A stretch of DNA of 64,000 bases from Pirellulaceae bacterium (GTDB taxonomy: Bacteria > Planctomycetota > Planctomycetia > Pirellulales > Pirellulaceae). The notes below the pieces were generated by a model, which searched no databases, had not been told where the DNA came from, and worked only from the letters and a program-made list of their open reading frames with translations. Location of the stretch: contig JADYZV010000131.1 in NCBI GenBank assembly GCA_020852965.1, positions 1-64,000 on the forward strand, written 5' to 3'. Made by a program: the position numbers and the translations under genes. Below, one piece after another: positions 7,945 through 16,059 of this stretch. Position 1 is the first letter of the stretch; every line of letters begins with the position of its first letter.

Positions 7945-9666
7945 ATGCCTGCGAATGTTGCGAGACTGCTGCAGTTGCCCAGTCGGGTAGCACTCTTGAT
8001 GGGGCTGTGCTTGACCTTGTTGGCAAGCGGTTCAGTCCCAATAGCACCGGCGTTGGCTGATGATCCAGCAGCGCAGGCTGCACCTGGCGAGGTGCCGGGT
8101 CAGCCAACCCAAGAGGACTTGCAGCATGCAAGGCAGCTCTATCTCGACCACTGTGCGGGATGTCATGGCGAAAACGGCGGTGGCCTGAGCGTGGCATCGC
8201 AGTATTTGTTTCCACGTCCGCGCGATCTTCGGGCTGGGAAATTTCGGTTGGTGAGCACTCAGAATAATGTTCCCTCGCGACAGGACCTGCACAGTATTCT
8301 GCTGCGTGGTATGCCGGGATCGTCGATGCCTCCTTGGGGGCATTTGTCTCTAGCCGATCGCGAGGCGCTCGTCGACGAAGTCTATCGTCTACGGGCCGAA
8401 GGGGCGCGCGACGAGTACGTTAAGATGCTTCGTGAGATTGAAGGCATCGAGGATGACGAGTTGGAGGACGAAGATGTCCAACAGGAGATTGCAGATTTCG
8501 TGAAGCGGTCGATAGTCGCCGGTGCCAGTAGTGAAGTCCCCAAGTTGGCTGACACCGATCCGGCCTCGATCGCTCGCGGGCACGAGCAATATCTGGCCCA
8601 AGGGTGTGCCCAGTGCCATGGGAATGATGGCAAGGGGGAGAGCAAGATCGCAATGTTCGATGCTGAGAATATGCCCAGTACCGCGCGCGACTTTACGCTA
8701 GGCATTTTTAAAGGAGGGGACGACCCCAGCTCGCTATACCGACGCATCGTGTACGGTATGCCCGGCTCGCCTATGCCTAGTTCCAATCAGTTGACGCCAG
8801 CTCAAGTCAACGACCTAGTCAACTTCATCCGCTCGTTGTCGACTGAAGAGCAACGCAAGGCTGCCGTTCTCAATCGCGAGACGATTCTTGCCAAGCGAAT
8901 CAGGGCTAAGGTTCCTGTACTTCCCGACTCAAACTTGTGGACGGCCAGTGCGCCGGTCCGTCCTCGCGTGGTCCCCCTGTGGTGGCGCAACGGCGTCAAT
9001 CCTGAGCTGAGTATTCAAGCCCTGCATGACGGCACGACCTTGGCTGTTCGGCTTACATGGCGCGACAATAGCGAGAATCAGCAAGCGCTGCGCACTAGCG
9101 ACTTTGAAGACGCGATTGCCATGCAGCTTTTTGATGGAGAGAACGAACCATTCTTGGGAATGGGAAACCATCAGAGCCCCGTTGACATCTGGTACTGGGA
9201 TGCGAATCGACAGACGTTGGGCAAGGGCTACCAAGAGCCGTACCCCAATGAAGTCGTCGACCGCTATCCTCTGACCGAAGGCCCGGTGGTTTCGTTGGAC
9301 ATCGACCGTCCCGGCGCGAGACTGGCCAATCAGTCCGAAGTATCCTTGCCTGCGCTGGCAAGCGGCAACCCAATCGAGACCCAAGTTGGCGACTCGGGCG
9401 CTTCGAGCCTGGCTGCTGCGGGACCGGGAAGTGCAACCTTCCGCTTCCCACAGAGCCGCTTGGTTGTTGCTCAAGGGGTGTGGCGCAAGGGGGAGTGGAG
9501 CGTCGTGATGACACGACCACTGCTGACAAAGTCCGACGATGATGGTGTTTCACTCAAGCCCGGAGCGCGCGTTTCAGCAGCCTTCGCACTGTGGGATGGA
9601 GCGCATCAGGATCGCGCAAGTAAAAAGTCGATCACTATCTGGCAAGATCTGAAACTCGAACAATAA
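7945..9666 (+). CDS. Diheme cytochrome c with C-terminal ethylbenzene-dehydrogenase-type heme domain
   Basis: 573 residues from ATG 7945, which has AGGAA eight bases upstream (an in-frame GTG at 7909 lacks one). Signal peptide about residues 1-35. First heme site HCAGCHGENGGG near residue 70 with Met ligand candidate in GMPGSSMPPWG; second site GCAQCHGNDGKG near residue 222 with GMPGSPMPSS. From about residue 345 to the end the pattern LHDGTTLAVRLTWRD and DAIAMQLFDG resembles the gamma subunit (EbdC/NxrC-like, b-type heme) of type II DMSO-reductase-family enzymes. It opens the operon and stops 30 bases before the catalytic subunit, so it is probably the electron-transfer subunit, periplasmic. 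Fusion of two c-type domains to the gamma domain is noteworthy. Redox direction and partner are not determined by sequence. Confidence 0.85.
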   Translation: MPANVARLLQLPSRVALLMGLCLTLLASGSVPIAPALADDPAAQAAPGEVPGQPTQEDLQHARQLYLDHCAGCHGENGGGLSVASQYLFPRPRDLRAGKFRLVSTQNNVPSRQDLHSILLRGMPGSSMPPWGHLSLADREALVDEVYRLRAEGARDEYVKMLREIEGIEDDELEDEDVQQEIADFVKRSIVAGASSEVPKLADTDPASIARGHEQYLAQGCAQCHGNDGKGESKIAMFDAENMPSTARDFTLGIFKGGDDPSSLYRRIVYGMPGSPMPSSNQLTPAQVNDLVNFIRSLSTEEQRKAAVLNRETILAKRIRAKVPVLPDSNLWTASAPVRPRVVPLWWRNGVNPELSIQALHDGTTLAVRLTWRDNSENQQALRTSDFEDAIAMQLFDGENEPFLGMGNHQSPVDIWYWDANRQTLGKGYQEPYPNEVVDRYPLTEGPVVSLDIDRPGARLANQSEVSLPALASGNPIETQVGDSGASSLAAAGPGSATFRFPQSRLVVAQGVWRKGEWSVVMTRPLLTKSDDDGVSLKPGARVSAAFALWDGAHQDRASKKSITIWQDLKLEQ

Positions 9667-9696
9667 ACCCTCGACCTTCGATCAAGGAATCCTGGC

Positions 9697-12600
9697 ATGA
9701 GTATCTCAAGACGCAATTTTCTTCGCTCCTGTGCTGGCGGCGGTGGAGCCTTGCTGGCGGTCGGAGCACAACCCTGGGCCTTCGATCCGCTACAAGTGGA
9801 GAATCCGTTGGGTGAGTACCCGAATCGCGACTGGGAAAAGGTCTACTTGGATCAATACCAATACGACGATTCCTTCACTTGGATTTGTGCGCCGAACGAC
9901 ACGCACATGTGTCGCCTGCGCGCTTTTACTCGCAATGGAGTGATCCTGCGCAGCGAACAGAACTACGACCATGATCGCTATGGTGATCTGTACGGCAATC
10001 AGGCCACCAAGGCGTGGAATCCGCGAGGTTGTCCCAAGGGTTACACGATGCAGCGGCGAGTGTATGGCCCCTATCGCTTGAAGGGTCCCGTGCTGCGCCA
10101 GGGCTGGAAGGACTGGGTCGATGACGGCTGTCCCTCGCTTTCAGATAATCCCGAATTGCGCACCAAGTACAAGTTCGATGATCGAGGCGGCGATAGTTAC
10201 GTGCGGGTATCGTGGGACCAAGTCAGCAAATATATCGCCGAGGGACTGCATGCGGTTGCCGGGACCTACAGTGGTCCAGCGGGGGCGGAACGTCTACTCA
10301 AGGATGGCTATGAGCCGCGGATGGTCGACATGGTCGAGGGAGCTGGCACACGCGTGTTCAAGTTCGGCTCGAATCTACCCATTCACGGGCTGATTGGAAA
10401 ATTTGGTATCTATCGCTTTGCTAATCTGCTGGCACTACTAGACCATCATGTGCGCGGTGTCCCCGCTGATCAAGCTCGCGGCGGACGGGACTGGAGCGAG
10501 TATACCTGGCGTGGCGATCAGGCCCCCGGACAGCCATTCGTACATGGGTTGCAAGCCTCCGACATGGACTTCAACGACATGCGGTTTAGCAAACTGGTGA
10601 TTCAGGTCGGAAAGAACCTGATCGAAAACAAGATGCCCGAGTCGCACTGGTTGAACGAGTGTATGGAACGCGGTGCAAAACTGGTGGACATCGCTCCGGA
10701 ATATAACGGACCGTCCAGCAAGTCCGACTATTGGATCGGTGTCCGACCTGGGCTGTCCGACCTAGCGGTCCTACTATCCGTCACCAAAATCATGCTCGAC
10801 AACGATTGGTACAAACCCGATTTCTGTCGGCAATTCACCGACTTCCCGCTGTTGGTTCGCACCGACTCGCTCGAGCGTTTGCGTCCCCAGGATGTACAGG
10901 CCGACTATCAACTGCGCGACATCTCCGCAGGGCCAAGCTACAAGATCCAGGGCTTGACCGACGAGCAGCGGCAGAAGATCGGCGATTTTTGCGTATGGGA
11001 TAGCGACGCGAATCGAGTCGCCTTTTTAAGTCGAGACGACGTCGGCGAGCACATGAAGATCAACGCCGCGCTGGCGGGAACGTTCCACGTCCAGCTCACC
11101 GATGGCAAGCAAGTTGAAGTCATGCCGGTCCTTGAAATGTATCGCCAGCACTTAAAGGACTACGACGAGCAGACTGTGTCGGAGATGTCTGGTGCACCTG
11201 CGGAGTTGATACAGCGCTTGGCTCGCGACATCTGGGAAACGACCCAAGCGGGACACCCAGTGTCGATCCACACCGGCGAAGGGATCAACCACTACTTTCA
11301 TGCCACGCTGCACAATCGAGCCAGCTATTTGCCGGTGATGCTAACCGGCAATATCGGCCAACACGGAGCCGGCTCGCACACCTGGGCGGGTAACTACAAG
11401 GGAGCATTGTTTCAAGCCGCCCCTTGGGCAGGACCAGGCGTTGGCAGTTATACTAACGAAGATCCCTTCGCACCGGTACTCGACGAAAATGTCCGCATCA
11501 CCCACGAACACTTGCGGCACACCACCGATGGCGAAGAGCCCTCTTACTGGGCCTGCGGTGAAAAAACACAAACGGTCGAGCTTCCCAATGGCCAGACGCG
11601 TTGCTTCACCGGTAAGACGCACATGCCCACGCCGACCAAGGTGCTGTGGTACAACAACGCCAACTTCCTCAACCAATCGAAGTGGGTCTATAATGTGATC
11701 GTCAACGTCTTACCCAAGATGGACATGATCGTCGACCAACAGATCGAATGGACCGGCAGCGCCGAGTACTCGGATGTTATTCTGCCTGTCAATTCGTGGG
11801 TCGAAATGCAAGACGACGAATGTGGTGGGTCGTGTTCAAACCCCTTTCTACAAATCTGGCGCGGCGGTATCAAGCCTGTCTACGACACGATCGACGATGG
11901 CATGGTGTTTGCCAAAGTCAGCGACGCCTTGACGGCCAAGACGGGCGATCGGCGTTTTGCAGACTACTTCAAGTTCGTGACCGAGGGCAAGTCGAAGATC
12001 TATATCCAACGCGTCTTCGACAATTGCACCACGACGCGTGGGAAAGACGGGCCCTACAACGTCGACAAGTTTATCGCCGGTGAATATGGTGGTGAACCCG
12101 GCGCGGGATTGATGCTCTTCCGCACCTACCCGCGAGTACCGTTTTGGGAACAAATCCACGATTCGATTCCCTTCTACACCGATTGTGGCAGGCTGGCCAG
12201 CTACTGCGACCTGCCCGAAGCGATCGAGTTCGGGGAGAACTTGATCGTGCATCGCGAAGCGGTCGAGGCGACTCCCTATATGCCCAATGTGATCGTTTCC
12301 ACCAGCCCCTTTGTGCGACCGGTAGACTACGGCATCCCCCACGATGCGACCGACGCTGCCCTACGAGAAATTCGCAATATTAAGATGTCCTGGGCAGAGG
12401 CCAAGCTGACCAAGAATCCGCTATGGACCCAAGGCTATCAGTTCTTTTGCTCGACGCCTAAGAGTCGCCACTCGACGCACTCTTCGTGGACCACCGTCGA
12501 TTGGCACTGGATTTTCAGCGACAACTTCGGTGATCCGCATCGCACCGATAAACGCTCTCCCGGTGTCGCGGATCGGCAAATCCAAATGAGTCCGCAAGCG

Positions 12601-13164
12601 GCCCATGACGCTGGGTTGAAGGAGGGGGACTACGTGTGGGTCGACGCGGATGAAAACGATCGGCCCTATATCGGTTGGAAGGACGACGCAGGCCCGCGAC
12701 ACAAGGCGTTCCGCTGTATGGTTCGCGTTAAGCTCAATCCGGGACTCCCCTACAACTTCACGATCATGAAACATACGGGCTGGATCGCCAGCGAACGTTC
12801 TGTGAAAGCTCACGAAACTCGTCCCGATGGTCGCGCGATCGCCGCTGAAACCGGCTATCAATCGAGCTACCGCTACGGCTCGCACCAGAGCATCACCCGC
12901 AATTGGATGATTCCGATGCACCAGACCGACACGCTGTTCCACAAAAAAGTAGGATCGATGGGCTTCATGTTTGGATACGGCATAGACAATCATGCTATCA
13001 ATACTGTTCCCAAGGAAACCTTGATACGCATTACCAAGGCCGAGGATGGTGGCATCGATGGGGTGGGGGCATGGAAACCAGGTGAGTCGCAATTCAGCCC
13101 CGCCAGCCAGGCCGCACAGAACCAGCAGTATCTCAGTGGTGGTTTTGTGAAGGTCCAGACATAA
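9697..13164 (+). CDS. Tat-exported molybdopterin oxidoreductase, NxrA/NarG-like catalytic subunit (type II DMSO reductase family)
   Basis: 1155 residues, ATG with AAGGAA upstream. The N-terminus SRRNFLRSCAGGGGALL is a twin-arginine signal, so the folded enzyme is exported. Residues about 63-75 (WICAPNDTHMC) and NPRGCPKG provide a C-x3-D-x3-C plus Cys set placed like the FS0 iron-sulfur site of NarG-type enzymes. YTWRGDQAPGQPF holds Asp274, a candidate molybdenum ligand at the position of the NarG aspartate, followed by SDMDFNDMRFSKL and GKNLIENKMPESHW. These stretches look most like nitrite oxidoreductase alpha subunits of Nitrospira/anammox type and related periplasmic nitrate, chlorate and selenate enzymes. 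The gene sits between the cytochrome subunit and a small unknown gene, with the beta subunit and chaperone downstream. Substrate is undetermined. Confidence 0.88.
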   Translation: MSISRRNFLRSCAGGGGALLAVGAQPWAFDPLQVENPLGEYPNRDWEKVYLDQYQYDDSFTWICAPNDTHMCRLRAFTRNGVILRSEQNYDHDRYGDLYGNQATKAWNPRGCPKGYTMQRRVYGPYRLKGPVLRQGWKDWVDDGCPSLSDNPELRTKYKFDDRGGDSYVRVSWDQVSKYIAEGLHAVAGTYSGPAGAERLLKDGYEPRMVDMVEGAGTRVFKFGSNLPIHGLIGKFGIYRFANLLALLDHHVRGVPADQARGGRDWSEYTWRGDQAPGQPFVHGLQASDMDFNDMRFSKLVIQVGKNLIENKMPESHWLNECMERGAKLVDIAPEYNGPSSKSDYWIGVRPGLSDLAVLLSVTKIMLDNDWYKPDFCRQFTDFPLLVRTDSLERLRPQDVQADYQLRDISAGPSYKIQGLTDEQRQKIGDFCVWDSDANRVAFLSRDDVGEHMKINAALAGTFHVQLTDGKQVEVMPVLEMYRQHLKDYDEQTVSEMSGAPAELIQRLARDIWETTQAGHPVSIHTGEGINHYFHATLHNRASYLPVMLTGNIGQHGAGSHTWAGNYKGALFQAAPWAGPGVGSYTNEDPFAPVLDENVRITHEHLRHTTDGEEPSYWACGEKTQTVELPNGQTRCFTGKTHMPTPTKVLWYNNANFLNQSKWVYNVIVNVLPKMDMIVDQQIEWTGSAEYSDVILPVNSWVEMQDDECGGSCSNPFLQIWRGGIKPVYDTIDDGMVFAKVSDALTAKTGDRRFADYFKFVTEGKSKIYIQRVFDNCTTTRGKDGPYNVDKFIAGEYGGEPGAGLMLFRTYPRVPFWEQIHDSIPFYTDCGRLASYCDLPEAIEFGENLIVHREAVEATPYMPNVIVSTSPFVRPVDYGIPHDATDAALREIRNIKMSWAEAKLTKNPLWTQGYQFFCSTPKSRHSTHSSWTTVDWHWIFSDNFGDPHRTDKRSPGVADRQIQMSPQAAHDAGLKEGDYVWVDADENDRPYIGWKDDAGPRHKAFRCMVRVKLNPGLPYNFTIMKHTGWIASERSVKAHETRPDGRAIAAETGYQSSYRYGSHQSITRNWMIPMHQTDTLFHKKVGSMGFMFGYGIDNHAINTVPKETLIRITKAEDGGIDGVGAWKPGESQFSPASQAAQNQQYLSGGFVKVQT

Positions 13165-13243
13165 CGAAGCCTCGTACGGAAAGAAACTGTCCTAGCCACG
13201 TTCGCCAGAACGCGGACTCCCTGCATATTCCAAGGAAGAACTC

Positions 13244-13612
13244 ATGTCCGAAATGCCACCCAACCCAACTCCTAAGATCCATCCCGCCACACGGGAAATA
13301 TTGCCTGAGGATCCGATGGAGATGTTTGCCATGGAGATACCGGGTGATCCCAACTTCATGCTGCAACTGTTGGTCGAAGAGTACGCTCGGATGGGGTGGG
13401 GGTTGGAGGATCTCATGCGACTGGCGCGAGACCCCAATTACAGCTCATTCCATGGCTTGTTCCAGCGTTTCGGAGAAGACAAGCTGCGCGAGCGCATGAG
13501 TACGATCTTGAGTCGTTGCGGAGTCATCCGCGCTACGAGCTACGAAGCACCCGCTGCACCCGCTGCACCCGCTGCACCCCAAGGACTGGTCCAAATCAGT
13601 TCGCCAAAGTAA
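13244..13612 (+). CDS. Small protein of unknown function between the alpha and beta subunits
   Basis: 122 residues, ATG with AAGGAAG eight bases upstream. No signal peptide or cofactor motif. The core (about residues 35-92) is helical: DPNFMLQLLVEEYARMGW, LEDLMRLARDPNYSSFHGL, FGEDKLRERMSTILSRCGV. The tail repeats PAA three times (EAPAAPAAPAAP). The position between catalytic and iron-sulfur subunit genes, where other type II DMSO-reductase operons have nothing, suggests an assembly factor or extra subunit, but this is inferred from context only. Similar small helical proteins seem to occur in planctomycetes generally, so a wider role is possible. Confidence 0.75.
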   Translation: MSEMPPNPTPKIHPATREILPEDPMEMFAMEIPGDPNFMLQLLVEEYARMGWGLEDLMRLARDPNYSSFHGLFQRFGEDKLRERMSTILSRCGVIRATSYEAPAAPAAPAAPQGLVQISSPK

Positions 13613-13684
13613 GAGAAGACTCCGGACTCTTGGCGAGTTCGGCTACCTGCGCAACCAGTTTTAACGTTGATAGGGAAAGTAGTC

Positions 13685-14980
13685 ATGCCTGAAGTATTCA
13701 ATTGGCAAATCGGACGCCAGATGAGCTATCCTCATGAGGAACGCCATCCAAAAATGCAGTTCGCGTTTGTGTTCAACACGAACCGTTGCATCGGTTGCCA
13801 GACCTGTACCATGGCTTGCAAGAGCACTTGGACCCATTCCAAGGGGCAGGAGCTGATGTGGTGGAACAATGTCGAGACCAAGCCCTACGGTGGCTATCCG
13901 CAACACTGGGACAGTAAACTGTTGACGATGTTGGAAGAGGCCAATCCGGGCGAACAGGTTTGGGATGCGCGCGAAAAAGACCCCGATCGCAAGCCGTACG
14001 GCGAGTTCAAAGGGAAGACAATTTTCGAAGCGGCCGATACCAAGCCGCGTCCAGATGGACCTCAGGCTGCGCTGGGCTATCTACCCACCGACGAAGAGTG
14101 GCGTTCACCGAACATCCACGAGGACACGGCGACCTGCAAGTCGGCGCCGGCCAAAGATGAGTACGGTGGTGGCACCACGTTGCCCGAGCATCGCGTGTGG
14201 TTCTTCCACTTGGCGCGAATCTGTAACCACTGCACCTATCCGGGTTGCCTCGGGTCTTGCCCGCGCAATGCGATCTACAAACGCCCCGAAGATGGAGTCG
14301 TGTTGATCGATCAAAGTCGCTGTCGTGGCTATCGCAAGTGCGTCGAAGGTTGTCCCTATAAGAAAGCCATGTATCGCCCGACGACTCAGACCAGCGAAAA
14401 ATGCATTGCTTGCTTACCTCGCATCGAAGGCAAGGATCCTACCATAAGCCCCACCGGTGCACCGGCGGAGACGCGCTGCATGACGTCCTGTGTGGGAAAA
14501 ATACGGCTGCAGGGCTTGGTTGAGATCGACGATGACGGACTGTGGGCCAAGCGCCCCGACAACCCGCTCTACTATCTGATTCGAGAACGCGAAATTGCGC
14601 TCCCTTTGTATCCACAATTCGGAACCGAGCCCAACGGCTTCTACATTCCGCCACGCTGGGTCAACCGAGACTATCTAACCCAGATGTTTGGCCCTGGCGT
14701 ACAGGGCGCGATCGAGCAGTACAGTTGTCCCGATCGCGAGCTGCTAGCCGTGCTGCAACTCTTCCGAGCACAGCAACAAATACTCTTCCGATTTGCTATC
14801 GAACAGGGCCCGAAAGTGGGTGAGATTGAAGTCACCATGCCCGATGGTACATCCAAGACACAAGAGCTGTTTAACGACACGATCATGGGCTACAACAAAT
14901 TCGATGAAGAAGTTGTGCGTATTACGGTCCAGGAGCCAACTTTCGAACGGCCTGCGGACATCCATGTCAACTCCATTTAG
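13685..14980 (+). CDS. Iron-sulfur beta subunit, NxrB/NarH-like
   Basis: 431 residues from ATG 13685; the in-frame TTG at 13667 is rejected because GGGA precedes the ATG. Carries electrons between the molybdenum subunit and the cytochrome. Four cluster motifs are visible: CIGCQTCTMACK (C-x2-C-x2-C-x3-C); CNHCTYPGCLGSCPR; CRGYRKCVEGCPYKK, where Tyr replaces the second Cys so a 3Fe-4S cluster is expected as in NarH-type proteins; and KCIACLPRIEG with RCMTSCVGKIR. There is no signal peptide, so it would be exported together with the Tat-bearing alpha subunit, as established for this enzyme family. It follows the small 122-residue gene and precedes the chaperone gene. Confidence 0.92.
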   Translation: MPEVFNWQIGRQMSYPHEERHPKMQFAFVFNTNRCIGCQTCTMACKSTWTHSKGQELMWWNNVETKPYGGYPQHWDSKLLTMLEEANPGEQVWDAREKDPDRKPYGEFKGKTIFEAADTKPRPDGPQAALGYLPTDEEWRSPNIHEDTATCKSAPAKDEYGGGTTLPEHRVWFFHLARICNHCTYPGCLGSCPRNAIYKRPEDGVVLIDQSRCRGYRKCVEGCPYKKAMYRPTTQTSEKCIACLPRIEGKDPTISPTGAPAETRCMTSCVGKIRLQGLVEIDDDGLWAKRPDNPLYYLIREREIALPLYPQFGTEPNGFYIPPRWVNRDYLTQMFGPGVQGAIEQYSCPDRELLAVLQLFRAQQQILFRFAIEQGPKVGEIEVTMPDGTSKTQELFNDTIMGYNKFDEEVVRITVQEPTFERPADIHVNSI

Positions 14981-15115
14981 CAACGCATCGGCGAACGATC
15001 GGTGAGCAATTTGAGCGAGTAAGTTGAGAGACACGATCGGCGGAGCGATCGGCGACTGAATTACAAATCCGTGAACGGTTTCCTTTTTACATGTAACGCA
15101 TAGACAGGTCCAATC

Positions 15116-15979
15116 ATGACGACTCATACCGCTAGCGACCCCATGTCCCGCGCACCGCTGGATGCGACACCGCCTGGCGCTGAGACCCTGGACGACATGA
15201 CCCTGAATATGGCTCGGCAATCGCTCTATCGCTTTGCCGCGCTGACGCTATTGGATCCGAGATTCAATGCTTGGAAGCGTCTGCAATCGCTGCGCAATGA
15301 TCCGCTGCTGAGCGAAGCGGTTGCCGTCGTGCGAGAGTCCGAAACGGCTCGGGCGACGGAATTGGGCTTAGGCGAACTCGGCTTGGCGCAGCTTGATCTG
15401 GCGCAAGTTTGGGAGCGTTTCCCCAGCAGTGAAGCACAGCTCAACGCCCAATATGAGCGCACCTTTGGGCTGCTCGTTTCAGCCGCATGTCCACCCTACG
15501 AAACCGAGTACATCAACAGCAAATATACCTTTCAGCGTAGCCAGACACTTGCCGACGTGAGTGGTTACTATCGGGCATTCGGACTGACCACCTCGTCGAC
15601 AAGCGCGGAGCGACCGGACCATATCGTTTTAGAACTCGAATTCATGGCTTTTCTGTTGGGCAAGGAGCGTCAGGCTTACGAGGATCGTGAATCGCTCGAG
15701 CGACGGTCGCACCTGGATGTTTGTCGTCGCACTCAGAGGCGATTTCTAAGTGAACACCTCTCTGTTTGGGCGAGCCTCTTTGCCAAGCTCGTGCAGCGCG
15801 AAAACCCAGGTGGATTCTATGAAGCCGCAGGAATCTTCCTGGCAGCATTGATCCCCGCCGAACGCGGTATATTGGCTGTGGCAGTTCCCGACCGCCGCCC
15901 CGCTGCGCCAAGCCAAATCGAACCGCTCGATGCCTGCGACGGTTGTCAATTGCACGGTGATCCACAACTGGGAACTTAA
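15116..15979 (+). CDS. TorD/NarJ-family molybdoenzyme chaperone
   Basis: 287 residues, ATG 15116 (another in-frame ATG at 15143). Family members bind the apo catalytic subunit, guard its Tat signal and help cofactor insertion in the cytoplasm. Visible hallmarks are QYERTFGLLVSAACPPYETEY, LADVSGYYRAFGL and RPDHIVLELEFMAFLLGKE in the expected order (residues about 108-185), all in a helical protein. The last 30 residues end in DACDGCQLHGD, a Cys pair not typical of the family. Gene position after the beta subunit matches the delta subunit gene of EbdABCD- and SerABDC-type operons. The dedicated client is presumably the alpha subunit at 9697. Confidence 0.85.
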   Translation: MTTHTASDPMSRAPLDATPPGAETLDDMTLNMARQSLYRFAALTLLDPRFNAWKRLQSLRNDPLLSEAVAVVRESETARATELGLGELGLAQLDLAQVWERFPSSEAQLNAQYERTFGLLVSAACPPYETEYINSKYTFQRSQTLADVSGYYRAFGLTTSSTSAERPDHIVLELEFMAFLLGKERQAYEDRESLERRSHLDVCRRTQRRFLSEHLSVWASLFAKLVQRENPGGFYEAAGIFLAALIPAERGILAVAVPDRRPAAPSQIEPLDACDGCQLHGDPQLGT

Positions 15980-15985
15980 CAAACA

Positions 15986-16034
15986 GTAGCACGGTGGTCC
16001 CCGCCGTGATTTACGGTGGGGGCCACCGTGCCAC
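15986..16034. repeat. Inverted repeat, GTAGCACGGTGGTCCCC family
   Basis: The left arm at 15986-16002 pairs with 16018-16034 (15 of 17 bases complementary), separated by 15 bases. It lies in the 80-base gap between the chaperone gene and the monoheme gene. Related arms occur at 37862-37877 with 37931-37946 and at 61433-61517. No T-tract follows, so it is not a classical terminator. Confidence 0.75.
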
Positions 16035-16059
16035 GTTACCCCTCTTCTTCTAGGAGCTA

